Made by a program: the position numbers and the translations under genes. From Entonaema liquescens (lineage: Eukaryota > Ascomycota > Sordariomycetes > Xylariales > Xylariaceae): a DNA stretch of 64,000 nucleotides. The DNA is taken from NCBI GenBank assembly GCA_902805475.1, contig CADCSX010000005.1, positions 3,235,501 to 3,299,500 on the forward strand. Direction: 5' to 3'. Position 1 is the first letter of the stretch; each line of letters begins with the position of its first letter. The notes beneath the pieces were generated by a model that was not told the origin of the DNA, ran no database searches, and saw only the letters and a list, made by a program, of their open reading frames with translations. This document shows positions 1 through 11,200 of the stretch, in pieces.

Positions 1-887
1 GGGGCTTGATTACTGATACCTATATCGCTGGTCAATACATGCCTGCTCGTGCATGGGGTGTAGAGAACTTATCGGAACTGGAGCGAGCAGCGCGCATCCT
101 CAATGCCGGTTGCGATCAATTTGGCGGCGAAACGCGCCCTGAGTTAATTGTGCAGCTAGTCCAAGAAGGCGTCGTAAGTGAAGAGCGTCTTGACGTATCT
201 GTGCGAAAGTTACTACGCGAGAAGTTTATCCTAGGTCTTTTTGACAACCCATTTGTCGATCCAGAGGCTGCTACCCGGATTGTTGGCAACGATTACTTCG
301 TCCGCCTGGGTAACGAGGCCCAGCGCCGCTCGTACACATTGCTCACCAACAAGAACAATACCCTACCACTTCGCAATGCCGGACCGGAAACCAAGTTCTA
401 TATCGAGGGCTTTAATGCGACATTACTACAAAATCGTAGCTACACAGTAGTTGACAAGCCTGAGGATGCTGACTACGCTCTTCTGCGTCTCGCAGCTCCT
501 TACGAGCCGCGACCGGGTGGATTTGAGGCTGGATTCCATGCCGGATCTCTCGAATTCTCGGCTGAGGAACGGGCACGACAAGCTGCCATCTACGCAAAGG
601 TTCCTGCCATCGTCGATATGATGCTGGATCGACCGGCTGCGGTACCAGAGGTTGCTGAACAGACTGTGGCTCTGTTAGCTAGCTTTGGAAGCAGTCCTGA
701 GGCGTTCCTAGACATCATATTTGGTGTTTTCGAGCCTGAAGGTAAACTTCCGTACGACTTACCGCGTTCGAACGCGGCTGTTGAGGCGGCTATGGAGGAC
801 GTGCCGTTCGATACTAAGGACCCGGTATTTAGATTTGGGGATGGGTTAAAGTACGCAGATCAGTGTAGCAATACGTCGAGTGGCTAA
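1..887 (+). CDS. Glycoside hydrolase family 3 beta-glycosidase, 3' part
   Basis: The reading frame is already open at the left edge, so the true start lies outside the window; about 295 codons are visible, ending with TAA at 885-887. The segment starts at the G-L-I-T-D-T stretch, which matches the GH3 nucleophile region, so the Asp of ITD is the probable catalytic nucleophile. After it come the linker with the 'LLREKFILGLFDNPFVDP' pattern (end of the barrel domain) and 'RRSYTLLTNKNNTLPL', the usual entry to the second alpha/beta domain. The tail ends with 'GKLPYDLPRS' and 'FRFGDGLKY', typical of the GH3 C-terminal domain. No fibronectin-III extension follows, so the protein is the short GH3 type. 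GH3 enzymes release terminal sugars from beta-linked glucans or xylo-oligomers; the substrate cannot be told here. A secretion signal cannot be assessed because the N-terminus is missing. Confidence 0.88.
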   Translation, partial: GLITDTYIAGQYMPARAWGVENLSELERAARILNAGCDQFGGETRPELIVQLVQEGVVSEERLDVSVRKLLREKFILGLFDNPFVDPEAATRIVGNDYFVRLGNEAQRRSYTLLTNKNNTLPLRNAGPETKFYIEGFNATLLQNRSYTVVDKPEDADYALLRLAAPYEPRPGGFEAGFHAGSLEFSAEERARQAAIYAKVPAIVDMMLDRPAAVPEVAEQTVALLASFGSSPEAFLDIIFGVFEPEGKLPYDLPRSNAAVEAAMEDVPFDTKDPVFRFGDGLKYADQCSNTSSG

Positions 888-2405
888 CTCGTCATTTGGC
901 ATCTATAATACCAGAAAAGCGTAAACAAGATTAAGTTCTAATAAAATAATTCAGTAATACCTAACACAGAGGAAGATTGCAGGTTTTACTTCCCATATGC
1001 CTAACAGGTAGGTAGTGATAAAGCCGTCTTGATTGCGTAAAGGCAAATACTTATATGTGTGAACGTTCTTAATCGCAATCTTATTGCCGTGAGTCTATTA
1101 ACATAGCATGTCAACATTAAGCTCCTTAGTTTGTCTTCATATGAATATACCGTACCAGTTTGAGTTTGGCATACCTAATCATTAACACTATTATAAGCTT
1201 TCAAACTATTTGCCATAACTAATAGTCAATGCGTTAAGCCTAATCAGTGTTAGAGTTGAGTATATATTAGCATAAAGTCTGCGCAATATCCGACCTAAGG
1301 CACCTCACCTTTTGATTCCGCCGCAAAATGTGATCCAGCCGAAACTATATAATATAGATTTTGTTAGAGGGGGACCTTCAACGAAATATTAGGACTGGAG
1401 AGCAAGTTAAATCTTAGTATAGGGCTCTTCTAGTAATGTTCTTCGATATCTAACCGCCTTGTAGGTGCGTGCATTTCTACTGGCGCACTGCTGCAATGTA
1501 TGAAAGCCTAGAGCGCCTTAGAGCGCGTAACTACCTACCTAAGCAACTTAACCTCTGGAGCTTCATCTGCACCTGCCCATGCTTATATCAGATCCTGTAG
1601 TTAAAACAGAGGATATTTAGGCAGGTCTTATCGCTATGGAAGCTGTGACTGGAAGTAAGTACGTTGCTCAGGAGGTACTTAGGTACAAAATGGCAGTACA
1701 CTGACCGTGCACCATGCTAACTTAGCAGTTGCTATGAAATATCTTTACGGGTTGACCCTTCCTTGTTGCTAGGTGATCCGTGCTCTAGCTCAGGGAAACC
1801 TGACTCGACATATAAATATCTCTGCTCCTTCTCTCTTTGTTCCTTATATTTCCCACACACGGCAACCACAACCATATTCCAACCACCTCGACGGGCCGAT
1901 ATCAACAGACCTGCCCGTACCCCACTATTATTATCGTCTTACTCATATACATTGGCACCATATATCGTGTCATATATACTACCTACCTAACGTACCTTAA
2001 GTACTTAGGTACGACATGTCCAAAGAACTGGCCGAAAACTATGGCAACACAGACGTACCTAAGGTACTGCCAGCTGTGGCTATTCGAGGATGGCATTCCA
2101 GATGGACCATATAAACAACGGTCCTCGGTCCTCACTCGACCTATTCCAATCTATTAATCATTTCCCTTCAGACAACCAAGTCTTCAGATATATGTAAGTG
2201 GCCCCAACCCATATAACATATTGAATGTATAAGACTAATACTGGTTATAGTAAAGCAAAAACCAAAGAAATTCCGGTTATATAAAGCCCAGACCGGGACA
2301 GCTCGTCAATATTTCAAACCTGGCCTACTGCTTAAGGTCTCTGAGGGCCATTTTCAGAACCAAGAAAAAAGCATTCAAACCCTTGACAACTTCACTTCAT
2401 CTGTC
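888..2405. other. Intergenic, AT-rich, no gene seen
   Basis: There is no convincing coding frame. Short frames near 1763-2157 overlap one another and have no domain or codon pattern. The stretch has several ACCTACCT/AGGTAGGT-type words (around 1009, 1531 and 1981) and a CT-rich section at 1800-1950 that may belong to a promoter of the gene starting at 2406. Confidence 0.5.
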
Positions 2406-3154
2406 ATGTCTTGTAAAGTAAGCATACCTAGATACACACATCAACATACTCAAATCCCTTACTTACACATTCATAGGCCTATGAGGATGAAATACAATGT
2501 TCGTCACCGAAGGACCACTCCCCCTATTGCAGCAAGCATCGCCTCCAAGAGAGAGCATTGTACCACTATTATAAGCGTACTGAGCGCCAGTGGGAATGGC
2601 ATAAGTACAGTGAGCCAAGAGGAAATATCGATTCGCTCTCTCGTGCTCACGATCTTCTCTCTATCGTAATTTCCGCGCGGCAGGTCCATACCAACCGGTA
2701 TTTCAAGAACGACCATTGCGAAGGACACCGACAGCACGTGTACTATCTGGTTTCAGAGAGGGAATACATAGAAAGGTTAATTCTCCAGGCGGATTATGGG
2801 ATTCTCGGGCAGCAAGAAACAACAGAAGGAATCCAAAAAGGTCTCGTAGAGGCACTAGAGAAGATCAATGATGATCTACCCGGTAAGTGGCATTCTTACA
2901 CATTGACAAACCCTTACGATAACTAAACTGACGTAATGCTAGAATGCGAGTTTTACACTCTAGTAGAAAACTTGCCAACGATCCAAATTGTTTCTAAGGA
3001 CACACAAGGCGCAAGGACCACAGCAACGGACGAGGCGAGGAACGAGGCCCGACGTAAATTCCTTGAGCCGCTCGACTGGACGAGAACTGAGCCAGTCGAC
3101 GAGGCTGTAAGAGCGGCTTGGACCAAATATTACGAAGAGGAGGTCAAGTGGTGA
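2406..3154 (+). CDS. Unrecognised 209-aa protein, three exons
   Basis: I do not recognise the family. My model is exon 1 2406-2417 (only M-S-C-K), intron 2418-2476, exon 2 2477-2882, intron 2883-2942 (GTAAGT donor, CTGAC branch, TAG acceptor) and exon 3 2943-3154. The phases fit (0, then 1) and give 209 codons plus TGA. The N-terminus has C3, C12 and C22 followed by H25 in a C-S-K-H context, which could be a small zinc knuckle. The middle (about 26-135) is rich in charged and aromatic residues and looks helical. The last exon carries a compact block, 'ATDEARNEARRKFLEPLDW' followed by a Thr-Glu-Pro-Val-Asp-Glu stretch and a terminal E-E-V-K-W. This block recurs twice downstream. The tiny first exon supplies the only in-frame ATG, so the start rests on that intron being real. 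Confidence 0.6.
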
Positions 3155-3235
3155 TCGTACCTCAATCCATATCGGAGTAGGCTGTAGAAAAAGCCCAAAG
3201 GAATTTTAAGTTCATCTAAGCTATTCTTGTCCTCA

Positions 3236-3530
3236 GAGTGATAATATCCCTATTATTCGTAATAATCATGAGTTTAAGATATACTATATTCGGCAGCACC
3301 AATCAAGTCTCCCTAACAACATTACCAGAAAGCAAGTCGTGCCGAAAGACACACCAGGCGCGAGAACGAAGGCAACTGACGAGGCCTAGAAGGAGGCTAA
3401 GCGGAAATTTCGTGCGCCTCTCGACTGGACAAGCACAGAGCCAGTCGATGAGGCCTTACGACAGTACTGGGCCCGAGTCTACGAAGAGCAAGTCCAGTGG
3501 CGAGCGTGTTCCGATCCATGCCGGGATAGA
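3236..3530 (+). repeat. Second copy of the 3' exon block, decayed
   Basis: This stretch repeats the last-exon block of the preceding gene about 350 bp downstream. The translated core 'GARTKATDEA' then 'APLDWTSTEPVDEAL' and 'YEEQVQW' is recognisable in one frame but is interrupted by a TAG at the place where the other copies have an Arg codon, and the closing stop is lost. Relative to the third copy it is strongly biased to A/T at C/G positions (for example cgccatagtc versus cgtaataatc), as expected of repeat-induced point mutation. It is best read as a non-functional fragment. Confidence 0.6.
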
Positions 3531-3581
3531 ACAGTCAAAGGCTAGAAATAATTAGGGTTATCCAAGGTACTTTGACTCTCA

Positions 3582-3853
3582 GCATGATGACATTCCCATT
3601 ATTCGCCATAGTCATGAGCTTGAGATCTACTATGTTCGGCGGTACCCATCAAGTCTCCCACAACAACATCAACAAAAACCAAATCGTTCCAAAGGACATA
3701 CCGGGCGCGAGAGCCACGGCAACGGACGAGGCGAGGAAAGAAGCTAGGCGTAAATTCCTTGAGCCGCTCGACTGGACAAGAACTGAGCCAGTTGACGAGG
3801 CTGCAAGAGCGGTTTGGACTAAGTGCTACGAAGAGGAGGTCAAGTGGTGATCA
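3582..3853 (+). repeat. Third copy of the 3' exon block, frame intact
   Basis: This is a third copy of the C-terminal block, again about 350 bp further on. Its core ('ATDEARKEARRKFLEPLDW', then TEPVDEA, ending EEVKW and TGA at 3848-3850) is almost identical to the first copy and has no stop. Sequence upstream of the core is shared with copy 2 but not with copy 1, so copies 2 and 3 come from one duplication and copy 1 is an older relative. A frame from about 3590 could encode a small protein, but I see no splice that joins it in phase to exon 2 of the upstream gene. Confidence 0.55.
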
Positions 3854-4645
3854 TACCTTGGGGTTCGGAAGATAGCTATCAAACTGCTACACTGCCAAAA
3901 GGTAGAACGATGTCAGCTCGAGGGGTTGACGTTGCTATCTCCACCTATAAGGACCCCACGGACAGTACTGGGATACGGAGTGAGAAATGGGAAGGGGCAA
4001 AAGGGAAAGGAGGAAGACGGGAGACGGCTACAGGATATATTTGCTTAATCCGGGCGTACGCATGTTAAATTACAAGTGGTGATCTGTCTTCCATACGCTG
4101 GTGGCATCTGTTGTTACAGCATATACATGTATATGCTCAAAAGTGCCCTGAAAGTGAGGATATTTAAAGCGAGTAGCTCGCTGTGCCTTATTTACTCTAC
4201 TGTGTGTTTATTAAGAACTTAGAGTATCTATTATATACTATAGTTAGAACTTATCACCTTGGTTAACAGGCTATTATACTATGCTCAGATTGTGTGATGT
4301 AGAAAAGACACTACGCGCCTGTTCCATTCGTTCGTAAATAACCTAGCTTTAAGTTGCATTCATAGTGAGTAGGTGTTATGTGCTCATAACTTCAGTATAC
4401 AACTTCAGCACTACTAGCAGTTATAGATATTGGTTCAGCAATAGGGTTGGTTATAGTGGTTATAGTGGTTATTGAGCAAGAGTGACATATTGTATCTACA
4501 CACTGTATCTATACTGTGGTGGGTAAGGGTTGTTGGCCCCTAACACTAAACGCTAGGGATCCCTGGGGTACCTCTTATACTGCGCTGAACCTGACGGTTC
4601 CCGAACTTTCACCACCACAAATCTTAAGCAGAAAAGTTTGCTATA
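3854..4645. other. Intergenic between repeat block and bZIP gene
   Basis: No gene is supported. A 9-bp direct repeat (GGTTATAGT, 2.6 units) lies at 4449-4471. The stretch 4516-4645 directly upstream of the bZIP start is open in one frame but has no recognisable content. Confidence 0.45.
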
Positions 4646-5493
4646 ATGAATGGGGAAAATCGAACCGGGTCGGAACAATCGAATACAGCCGACGTTGAAG
4701 CAGAGGTTAGTTACAAATTATATCTACTATAGTGGCTATAGTAGAAACCATTTTTCGGTGACTGACCTGTATGATTAGCGCGCGCGTCTGCGTCGTAACC
4801 AGCGGAACTCTAGAGCAAGGAAACAAGCTTATATCCAAAATCTCGAAAAGCAATGGAACGAATGTATGCGGCTAGGGGCTCAAGCCACTGTTGAGATGCA
4901 GAAGGAAGCTCAGAGGGTCCAAGAAGAAAACGGGATTCTCCGGGCTCTATTACATAGCCAAGGCCTCGACGATGCGGCCATTCAGCGTGCCATCGACGCC
5001 GCGAAACTCACTGAACGAAGAATGGATCAGGTGCAGGTCAGTTACTAGCGCTAATTCTGAAGATTCATTTTATGTCAAAGTAGATAAGTACTAACTACGA
5101 TAATAAAATATAGAATTCACAAGATGTTTCGAAGACTAGTGCATCATCCAATTGCAGTTTTTCACCTGTTCCATGTCTACCGGTGTTGTCTCGGTCGGAG
5201 GACCGAGAAAACAAATCCCAGCCCCCGGTCCCACATGACCGGGTACCGGAGTTTTGGAATCTAGAAGATGTCTTCAACATCGAAGTTAACGTAAGTTTTG
5301 GATTAGAACTAGATTTAAATAACAAGTGTCTAATCTTCCGAATAAGATGAACGATCAAATATATTCCAATACTCTCAACTTCGCAGAAACACTATCCGAT
5401 GATCTCATGCACTTCCCTTCTCTCGTCGAGACTGAGTGCCACCCTACTGAGTCCCTAGCACGGGACGAGTATCCCACAAGAGGTAATCAATAG
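4646..5493 (+). CDS. Small bZIP transcription factor
   Basis: My model has four exons, 4646-4705, 4779-5036, 5114-5290 and 5347-5493, with every junction in phase 0, giving 213 aa. Intron 2 has a perfect TACTAAC branch site and intron 3 a TCTAATC branch site. Exon 2 opens directly with the basic region: R-A-R-L-R-R-N-Q-R-N-S-R-A-R-K, residues 21-35, followed by 'AYIQNLEKQW' and a long heptad-like helix to about residue 85 ('EENGILRALLHSQGLDD'). That is the layout of the short fungal bZIP factors often found beside specialised-metabolism or stress loci. Such proteins bind DNA as dimers in the nucleus. The rest is Ser/Pro-rich and acidic with no second domain. No biosynthetic genes lie next to it, so the target is unknown. 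The last exon was placed on the AAG acceptor at 5346 because the alternative CAG acceptor breaks the frame. Confidence 0.8.
4723..4745. repeat. 10-bp perfect hairpin in bZIP intron 1
   Basis: CTACTATAG and CTATAGTAG face each other across a 3-nt loop (TGG), with one more T-A pair outside. The structure sits in the middle of the 73-nt first intron of the bZIP gene. Confidence 0.5.
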
Positions 5494-6919
5494 AGGCGTA
5501 ACACTATGCACAGCCTCAACCATCTATACGGCACACAATTCACAACTTGGAACTTATTACCATAAGAAAAAGAATAGGTAGCTATGATTTCTCGTTAAGG
5601 GGAAAATATACGGCATGCGGATGTGACGTGATTAGGTCCTTTTGACCTCACAATTCGTCAGTTCTTTTGCTTGTGTGGCTTCTACCCACCAATCTCTCCC
5701 AGATCTATCCCGCGCCCCTGAAGAGCCTCCCTATACTTTATTGCGTCTTATTCAGATGGTCGAATTTTTCAGATATCGATAAAAAGAACACTTCGGTATA
5801 TCCTTCACCGATCGCAAAGTAGAGTACCCAGTTGGGAAAGGTTCCCGTCACACCGACTCGTTCTCTATGATCAGATGCGCAGTGCAGTATGCGCCTCATC
5901 TATGCGCTTGAGATCATTACTTACAACAGCGCGGGGTATCTCGCTTCCTCTTCACTTGTAGATTTCACCACCGGAGCTTTCATCACAGAACTCGATAACC
6001 GGCGCAATATCAAGTGCTAGATGGTTCCGTCCCGAAACTCACGGTGGAATAAGCACTAGGATAAAGACATAGGTAGATTCTGGAATTTGGCAGTTCACAA
6101 TATGGAGAAAGTAATCGTAGTTCAAAATATCGAATCTATTAAAGTAGCGAACAACATATTTCGAATTACTACTGGGTATCCTACCCAGCTCACGTAATTA
6201 GATATTTATGCCGCACTCCAATTGAAGTTATTATTCCAGTCAAAAGCCAAGTCTAGGGTGTATGATGTGTGTAAAATTTGGTCGGGCAAGTTTGATCTGT
6301 CTCCTCGCTTACTGCTTGGACCCCCAGGTTTGGCCTATTTGGTCGAAATACTCCAATTGCGAAAGTACTTAGTTCACCAGATAATATGGTAGAAGTTGAA
6401 GTTTCTAAACCCATATACAATACACCCAAGTAGATTAACGTAGACCTTTAACATACAGCGAGTTGGAAACTTAGAACCAGTTTTTCTGAAAATGTTCGGC
6501 AAATCCGCCGAGAAGATCATGCCCCAAATTCTGGGTCACGTTCGTGAACCAGTTTCCTCGCATTTGGACAAAACTTACCGTTGCGACCTATCTTATGAGG
6601 CTCAACTAACAGCCCTAATCGAAAATAATCGAAACCACGAACTATCGTAACTGCGATGTTCTTGACTATGAGATCTTCCCGTGATGATAAAGCCTTCGGT
6701 GAGAGAACTAGCACACTGACCTTGAGGCATAACGCGTGCACTAGAGGCGGGAAGAAAACTATATATGATTCAAAAGCCGCCATAATTGAGATGAAGAAAA
6801 AGTCTTGATACGAAGAACAGATACGGCTCAAACTTAGTTCATTCTCGCTTTGACTTCCACAATCCTCACTAGGTATAGAGGCTTTTTGAATATAGCTTTC
6901 ACTACATATAAACATAATC
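5494..6919. other. Intergenic between bZIP and C2H2 genes
   Basis: About 1.4 kb without a supported gene. A 159-codon frame on the minus strand (6517-6996) overlaps the 5' end of the C2H2 gene and has no recognisable domain. The rest is AT-rich with scattered stops in all frames. Confidence 0.45.
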
Positions 6920-7603
6920 ATGTCGTCAATTACACCGTCAGCTGAATCTCTACCATTCCTATTAGTTAGGATGGTTTTGCCGTACGGAGTGCCCAACTTT
7001 CGCTGCGCCTATTGTTCAACTTGGTTTCAAAGACCCGGGCACCTCAAGAACCATTTATCAAGTCTACACAGCGCGGAGTTGGCCCAGATGGGCATCTTCT
7101 TAACGCTAGGCCCAGATACATCTACCTGGATGTGTGAGGGCATGAGCTCTTTGCCCGAGAACCCAGCGCCGCTTCAGCCGCAGAATAACATGGGGACAGC
7201 CCCGAGTTATAATGCCATGAGCTCGATTCCAGCCCCTGGTTCAAGCCAGGTTTCTGCTGCCCCTACTAGCAACAATCCAGTTGCACGCCAGACCGCCCAA
7301 TTCAGCACTGCCTTCCCGCTTCAGTTCACGCCTCAGGCTCGGGCGCCGTCCCGGAACCAGCAGTCCATTGCAGCTCCGCGGCCTGCATCCATCGCCCCGC
7401 CTCCGCCTGCCCCTCCCGCACCATCTCATCGAGCTCCAGGTCAGGGTCAGCCTATGAATGCAACTTTCCAGCCGAACAATCATACGATGTCTACCATGTA
7501 TGGAGGCATCACCTCGCCTATCCTTCCCCCGCCTCCTTCCAATGATCCTCATGGGAACGTGCCTATGCAGAACCCATCTGGATTTAACCAGTGGTCGCTC
7601 TGA
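6920..7603 (+). CDS. Single C2H2 zinc-finger protein, Pro-rich tail
   Basis: This is a single-exon frame of 227 aa from ATG 6920 to TGA 7601-7603. One classical finger is visible: C29-x2-C32-x12-H45-x4-H50 in 'CAYCSTWFQRPGHLKNHLSS'. The rest (from about residue 70) is low-complexity, rich in Pro, Ala, Gln, Asn and Ser, including a Pro-rich run near residues 155-170. Such proteins are probably nuclear and may bind nucleic acid or a protein partner; a lone finger usually does not specify DNA on its own. The compositional bias makes the tail uninformative. The neighbour at 4646 is also a putative regulator, but nothing links the two. Confidence 0.6.
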   Translation: MSSITPSAESLPFLLVRMVLPYGVPNFRCAYCSTWFQRPGHLKNHLSSLHSAELAQMGIFLTLGPDTSTWMCEGMSSLPENPAPLQPQNNMGTAPSYNAMSSIPAPGSSQVSAAPTSNNPVARQTAQFSTAFPLQFTPQARAPSRNQQSIAAPRPASIAPPPPAPPAPSHRAPGQGQPMNATFQPNNHTMSTMYGGITSPILPPPPSNDPHGNVPMQNPSGFNQWSL

Positions 7604-8223
7604 TGCGAGTCTGGTTACCCATGAGCTGGACATACGGGTATGTGGCTGATTCGGACAATATTTGGAAAGTTATCTTTGGTATAGCTGGGATAGACGCGCA
7701 AGATTCAGTGCTTGGTATTAGAAATGTATTCGTTCAAATTAGTATACTTATAATTGTGAATCGGAGTTTGGTGTATTCATTCGTTATGAAACTTTCGCTA
7801 TCTTCGGTTGTTATATCAAGTGCCTCAAAGTCTCTCTTTATGCTCAATAGGCATTTCCATAGAATCCTTATTACACATTCTTTATCCAAAAAAAAAACTC
7901 CCCTCAGATGTGACCACTTAATATTTGGGTATCATGGTGAAATGGTAAATGGAACTACCCGGCACGGGACGGGGCCAGATGATGATGGGCCGGGCGTTGT
8001 GTAATAGGGGGAACCAGGGCTCGAAGTCCACTAATTGTGGAAAACTCTCTACACAAGCCGTATGGGAGACGTTAATCTCAAGCCCAATTTAAAAGGCCGA
8101 CGGTCGTATTTATGTATGGTAATATACAGTGAGTCTTGATGGATGGGATCCACCAAATGTCGCCCGAAACCATACGGGGAAATGTCCCCAATATGTAAGT
8201 GTGTATCAGCAAAAATATAGCAG
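7604..8223. other. Intergenic, C2H2 to NLR 3' ends
   Basis: A convergent gap of about 620 bp. Short open frames are AT-rich and have no domains. A GGCTCGAAGTCC word near 8018 resembles a tRNA B box, but no tRNA fold can be built around it. Confidence 0.5.
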
Positions 8224-11200
8224 TTATCGTATTAAGCGATGGATTAACTTCTTAATTTTCAATCTAAGTGATCGTTTTGGTGCTCCCTCTGATGTCTGCA
8301 TTAGAGATTGGCGGAATCCAGGTTCCGAATGACGTTCCGGTTGCTGTCCCGGAATCGGGGTTTGGCTTCTTTGTATTAGATCGAGGAATTGTGATGGTGT
8401 GTTTCGACCTGGCTGTTCCATGAATGTATTAGAAACTCGCTCTTCTTGGGGCTGACTTCGGGCTTGGGGTGGCATAGACACCATCCCCCGAGACTTCCTG
8501 CTGCTCGCGTCGTCTTGAACGGGACTCTGTTGAATCGACAATCTTGACGGAGCTTCCGACAGCTGCCGAAGTATCGGAGCCATATTTCTTCGTAAATCCT
8601 CGGTAGGAAATCCCGCTTCTGAAAACCCATCCAAAAGCTGCTCCCAAGACTCCTTACTTCCATTCTTTATCGCTCCACCACGAGATGTTATGAGGCAAGT
8701 CAACTTATAAAGCTCCCAATGCTGTCGCTTATAGTGTTCATACGCCTGGAACCAGTTCGGCGCTCTCAGCGAATTCCTTGCGCAAAAGTGATCCAGAGGT
8801 GTCATCCCTAGGGAATCTAATGGGTTCACAAGGGCACCCTTATCTAGGAGCAGTTTCACCGCTCGGAATGGAGCCACGTGTAATAGCGTACTCCGAACAT
8901 TCTGCTTACGGTAGTTAGTAGGAACGCTGAAATGAGGCTCTTGGCCATAGTCGAGCAGAAGTTCGATTATGTCAATATGGCGAGACCTTAACAGCGGGCT
9001 CAGGTCGTCGTCAACTGTGCGGTATAAACCATCACCTCGAGCATCTTCATGGCACAGAGTCCAAATGCCATTGGATCCTTATCCGGCGTAAACCCGCTAT
9101 CCAAGAGAAGTTTAACTGTTTGCTTTACTTCTTCGTCTTTGGGATCCGCCGTTGATCTAATGACGCAGCTTAATAGTTGGTGCTTGGATTTTCGTAGAAG
9201 GTCAGGTTGCTCGTGGAGGGTTTCGAAAAAGTATAGGCGCAGCCCAGTCGATGCAGCATACTCAAGTGTTGTCTCTATCTTCAAGTCGGACTCGAAATAC
9301 AGCTTCTTATAAACTGTTTCTGGGACGGTGTCAAGAAACACTTTCATACTGCGGCCGCTAACGTGCTCAGCGGCACGCGCGTAGGTCCCATTGATGAGGG
9401 CTTGCTTGATGTTCATTCGGCTAGCAGGGACCGTCATATGATGGACATGTTTGAGGAATGGGTCGTCCTTAGTGTCGTATATTAAAAAATAGCATTTAGC
9501 AATGAAATTATTGCCATTCTCAATGGTAATTCTGGCTAGATTTCCGAGGACTCGTTGCTTAAAATTTGGGTCAGTTACGAAGTCTTCCACAGTCTGATGG
9601 AGAACTTGGACATAGTCGCCAAAAGCCCCTTTAACAACTTCAATCAATCCGCCACAATATTTTCTTGACTCTTCCCTTGCACGCGCTGCCACGGTAGCAT
9701 TGTCGTGCGTCCCGTGTATATTCGAAAAACCTGACGACCCTCTTCAATTGTCTTGGAGTCCGAGCATTCGACGGCGCCTAAGAATACTATGGGTTCCAAG
9801 GAATCTCTAGATCGCACGGCAACCTCAAGCATAGCATATGCTTTCCATCTATAAGGGCGTGGGATTCGTTCGATAATCTCAGCATAGTAAGCGTTGAGCT
9901 CGACTGGAAATGACTCCAATAGTTTTTCCAAACCCCTCTTATCCAGTGCTGTGGACCTCGTAGCTTGGGCAAGATCTTTAACCACAAACTTTACCCACAG
10001 GAAAACACCCCTCGAGCGTGCCACGATATCTGGGACTAGATCCTCGAGTATGACAGATGATAAACTTTCTTCCCTAATAGAGCCAAGGCAGTAATCCCTG
10101 ATGTCTTCTTGCGTAAAATCCTGTATCTGGAACCCAGCGCAGTCTTGAAACGCATTCATAAAGATCTGCCAAGGCCGGCTGGAGAAGCAGATCTTAATTC
10201 TTTTCGTTGGTGTGAGTGGAATTTTACCTAGTTCTAGAAGGAATCGGCATATGAACTCTAGTCTTCCATCATACTCGTCAAGGGCGTCCAAGAACAAGCA
10301 AAGATGCAATGGTACCTCTTCCTGTCGTATTATGTTATAAAATCCTTTTTGGAGAATGGGCAAGGTCCACATCCTCGGGTGCAGGGAGTCTTGAGGATCG
10401 AACAAGGACTGGAGGAATTTCACAAGTCGTCGGTTCTTTGAGATAATTTGGGACAGTACATTTCTAAGGAGGCCTTCGAAAGACTTTTGCACAGAGGTTC
10501 CACGATAGTGGAAAAAGAAAGACACGCTGATGTAGCTGCTTTCTCCTCTCCAGTCCGAGAGTAGATCTGTGGTACGCTGGTCCCTGCATATGAATTTCAT
10601 CAAAGTTGATTTCCCGGAGCCAGGCTTCCCGTTAATCCAGAAGAGACCGTCTCCGTTCTGAAGCCATTCACTAAAACCAGAGTCCGGCTGGTCGTAGATC
10701 CAGTCAAATGTGTCTTCGAACTTGTCTTCGATCTCTTCAACTCGACGGTCTCCTTCAGGCACAAAGAGCGAACTGAGGATAGCTAGGATGATATAAGTCA
10801 GTGACTCACTTTATAACAGATAGTAATCTACTTACCTTCATACTTTGGCCCCCTGACTGAGGCTACCTCGGGGTTCGTTACCCTTTGGATTATGCTTGAT
10901 TCAAGCACAAGCGTCTCCGTCTCACTTACTTCAGAAGGAGATGAGTCTTTCGAAAAAAGAACCTGTGCCAACTTCTGCACTACTACCGAGTAGTTTGGGT
11001 CATTCTCAGGGAACTTAACCATATTCGAGTGATCCTCATTAATAGGGTATATTGAATCTGACCTCACGGCTGCTCCGTATAACCCGCGTGTTGCGGAGTC
11101 TGGTGTCACTAATATCTCTTTAGGTCCCGTCCTTGACCATTTACCCCTCGAATCCAGCTACGAAGAGTCAACAAGCGAACGTTTAAGAAAAGAAACTTAA

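Noticed and set aside
3823..4068. 81-codon frame after the third repeat copy
   Set aside because: No domain; it overlaps the end of the repeat copy in another frame.
6517..6996. 159-codon minus-strand frame upstream of and overlapping the C2H2 gene
   Set aside because: It overlaps the start of the C2H2 gene, has no domain or neighbouring exon, and looks like a chance frame.
7925..8040. tRNA-like B box word GGCTCGAAGTCC
   Set aside because: No matching A box at the right distance and no cloverleaf could be drawn.
9640..9760. Intron across the first NLR frame break
   Set aside because: The only candidate (about 52 nt, GTCGTC donor) has no branch site, whereas the frame fits with one added base and keeps family-like residues on both sides.
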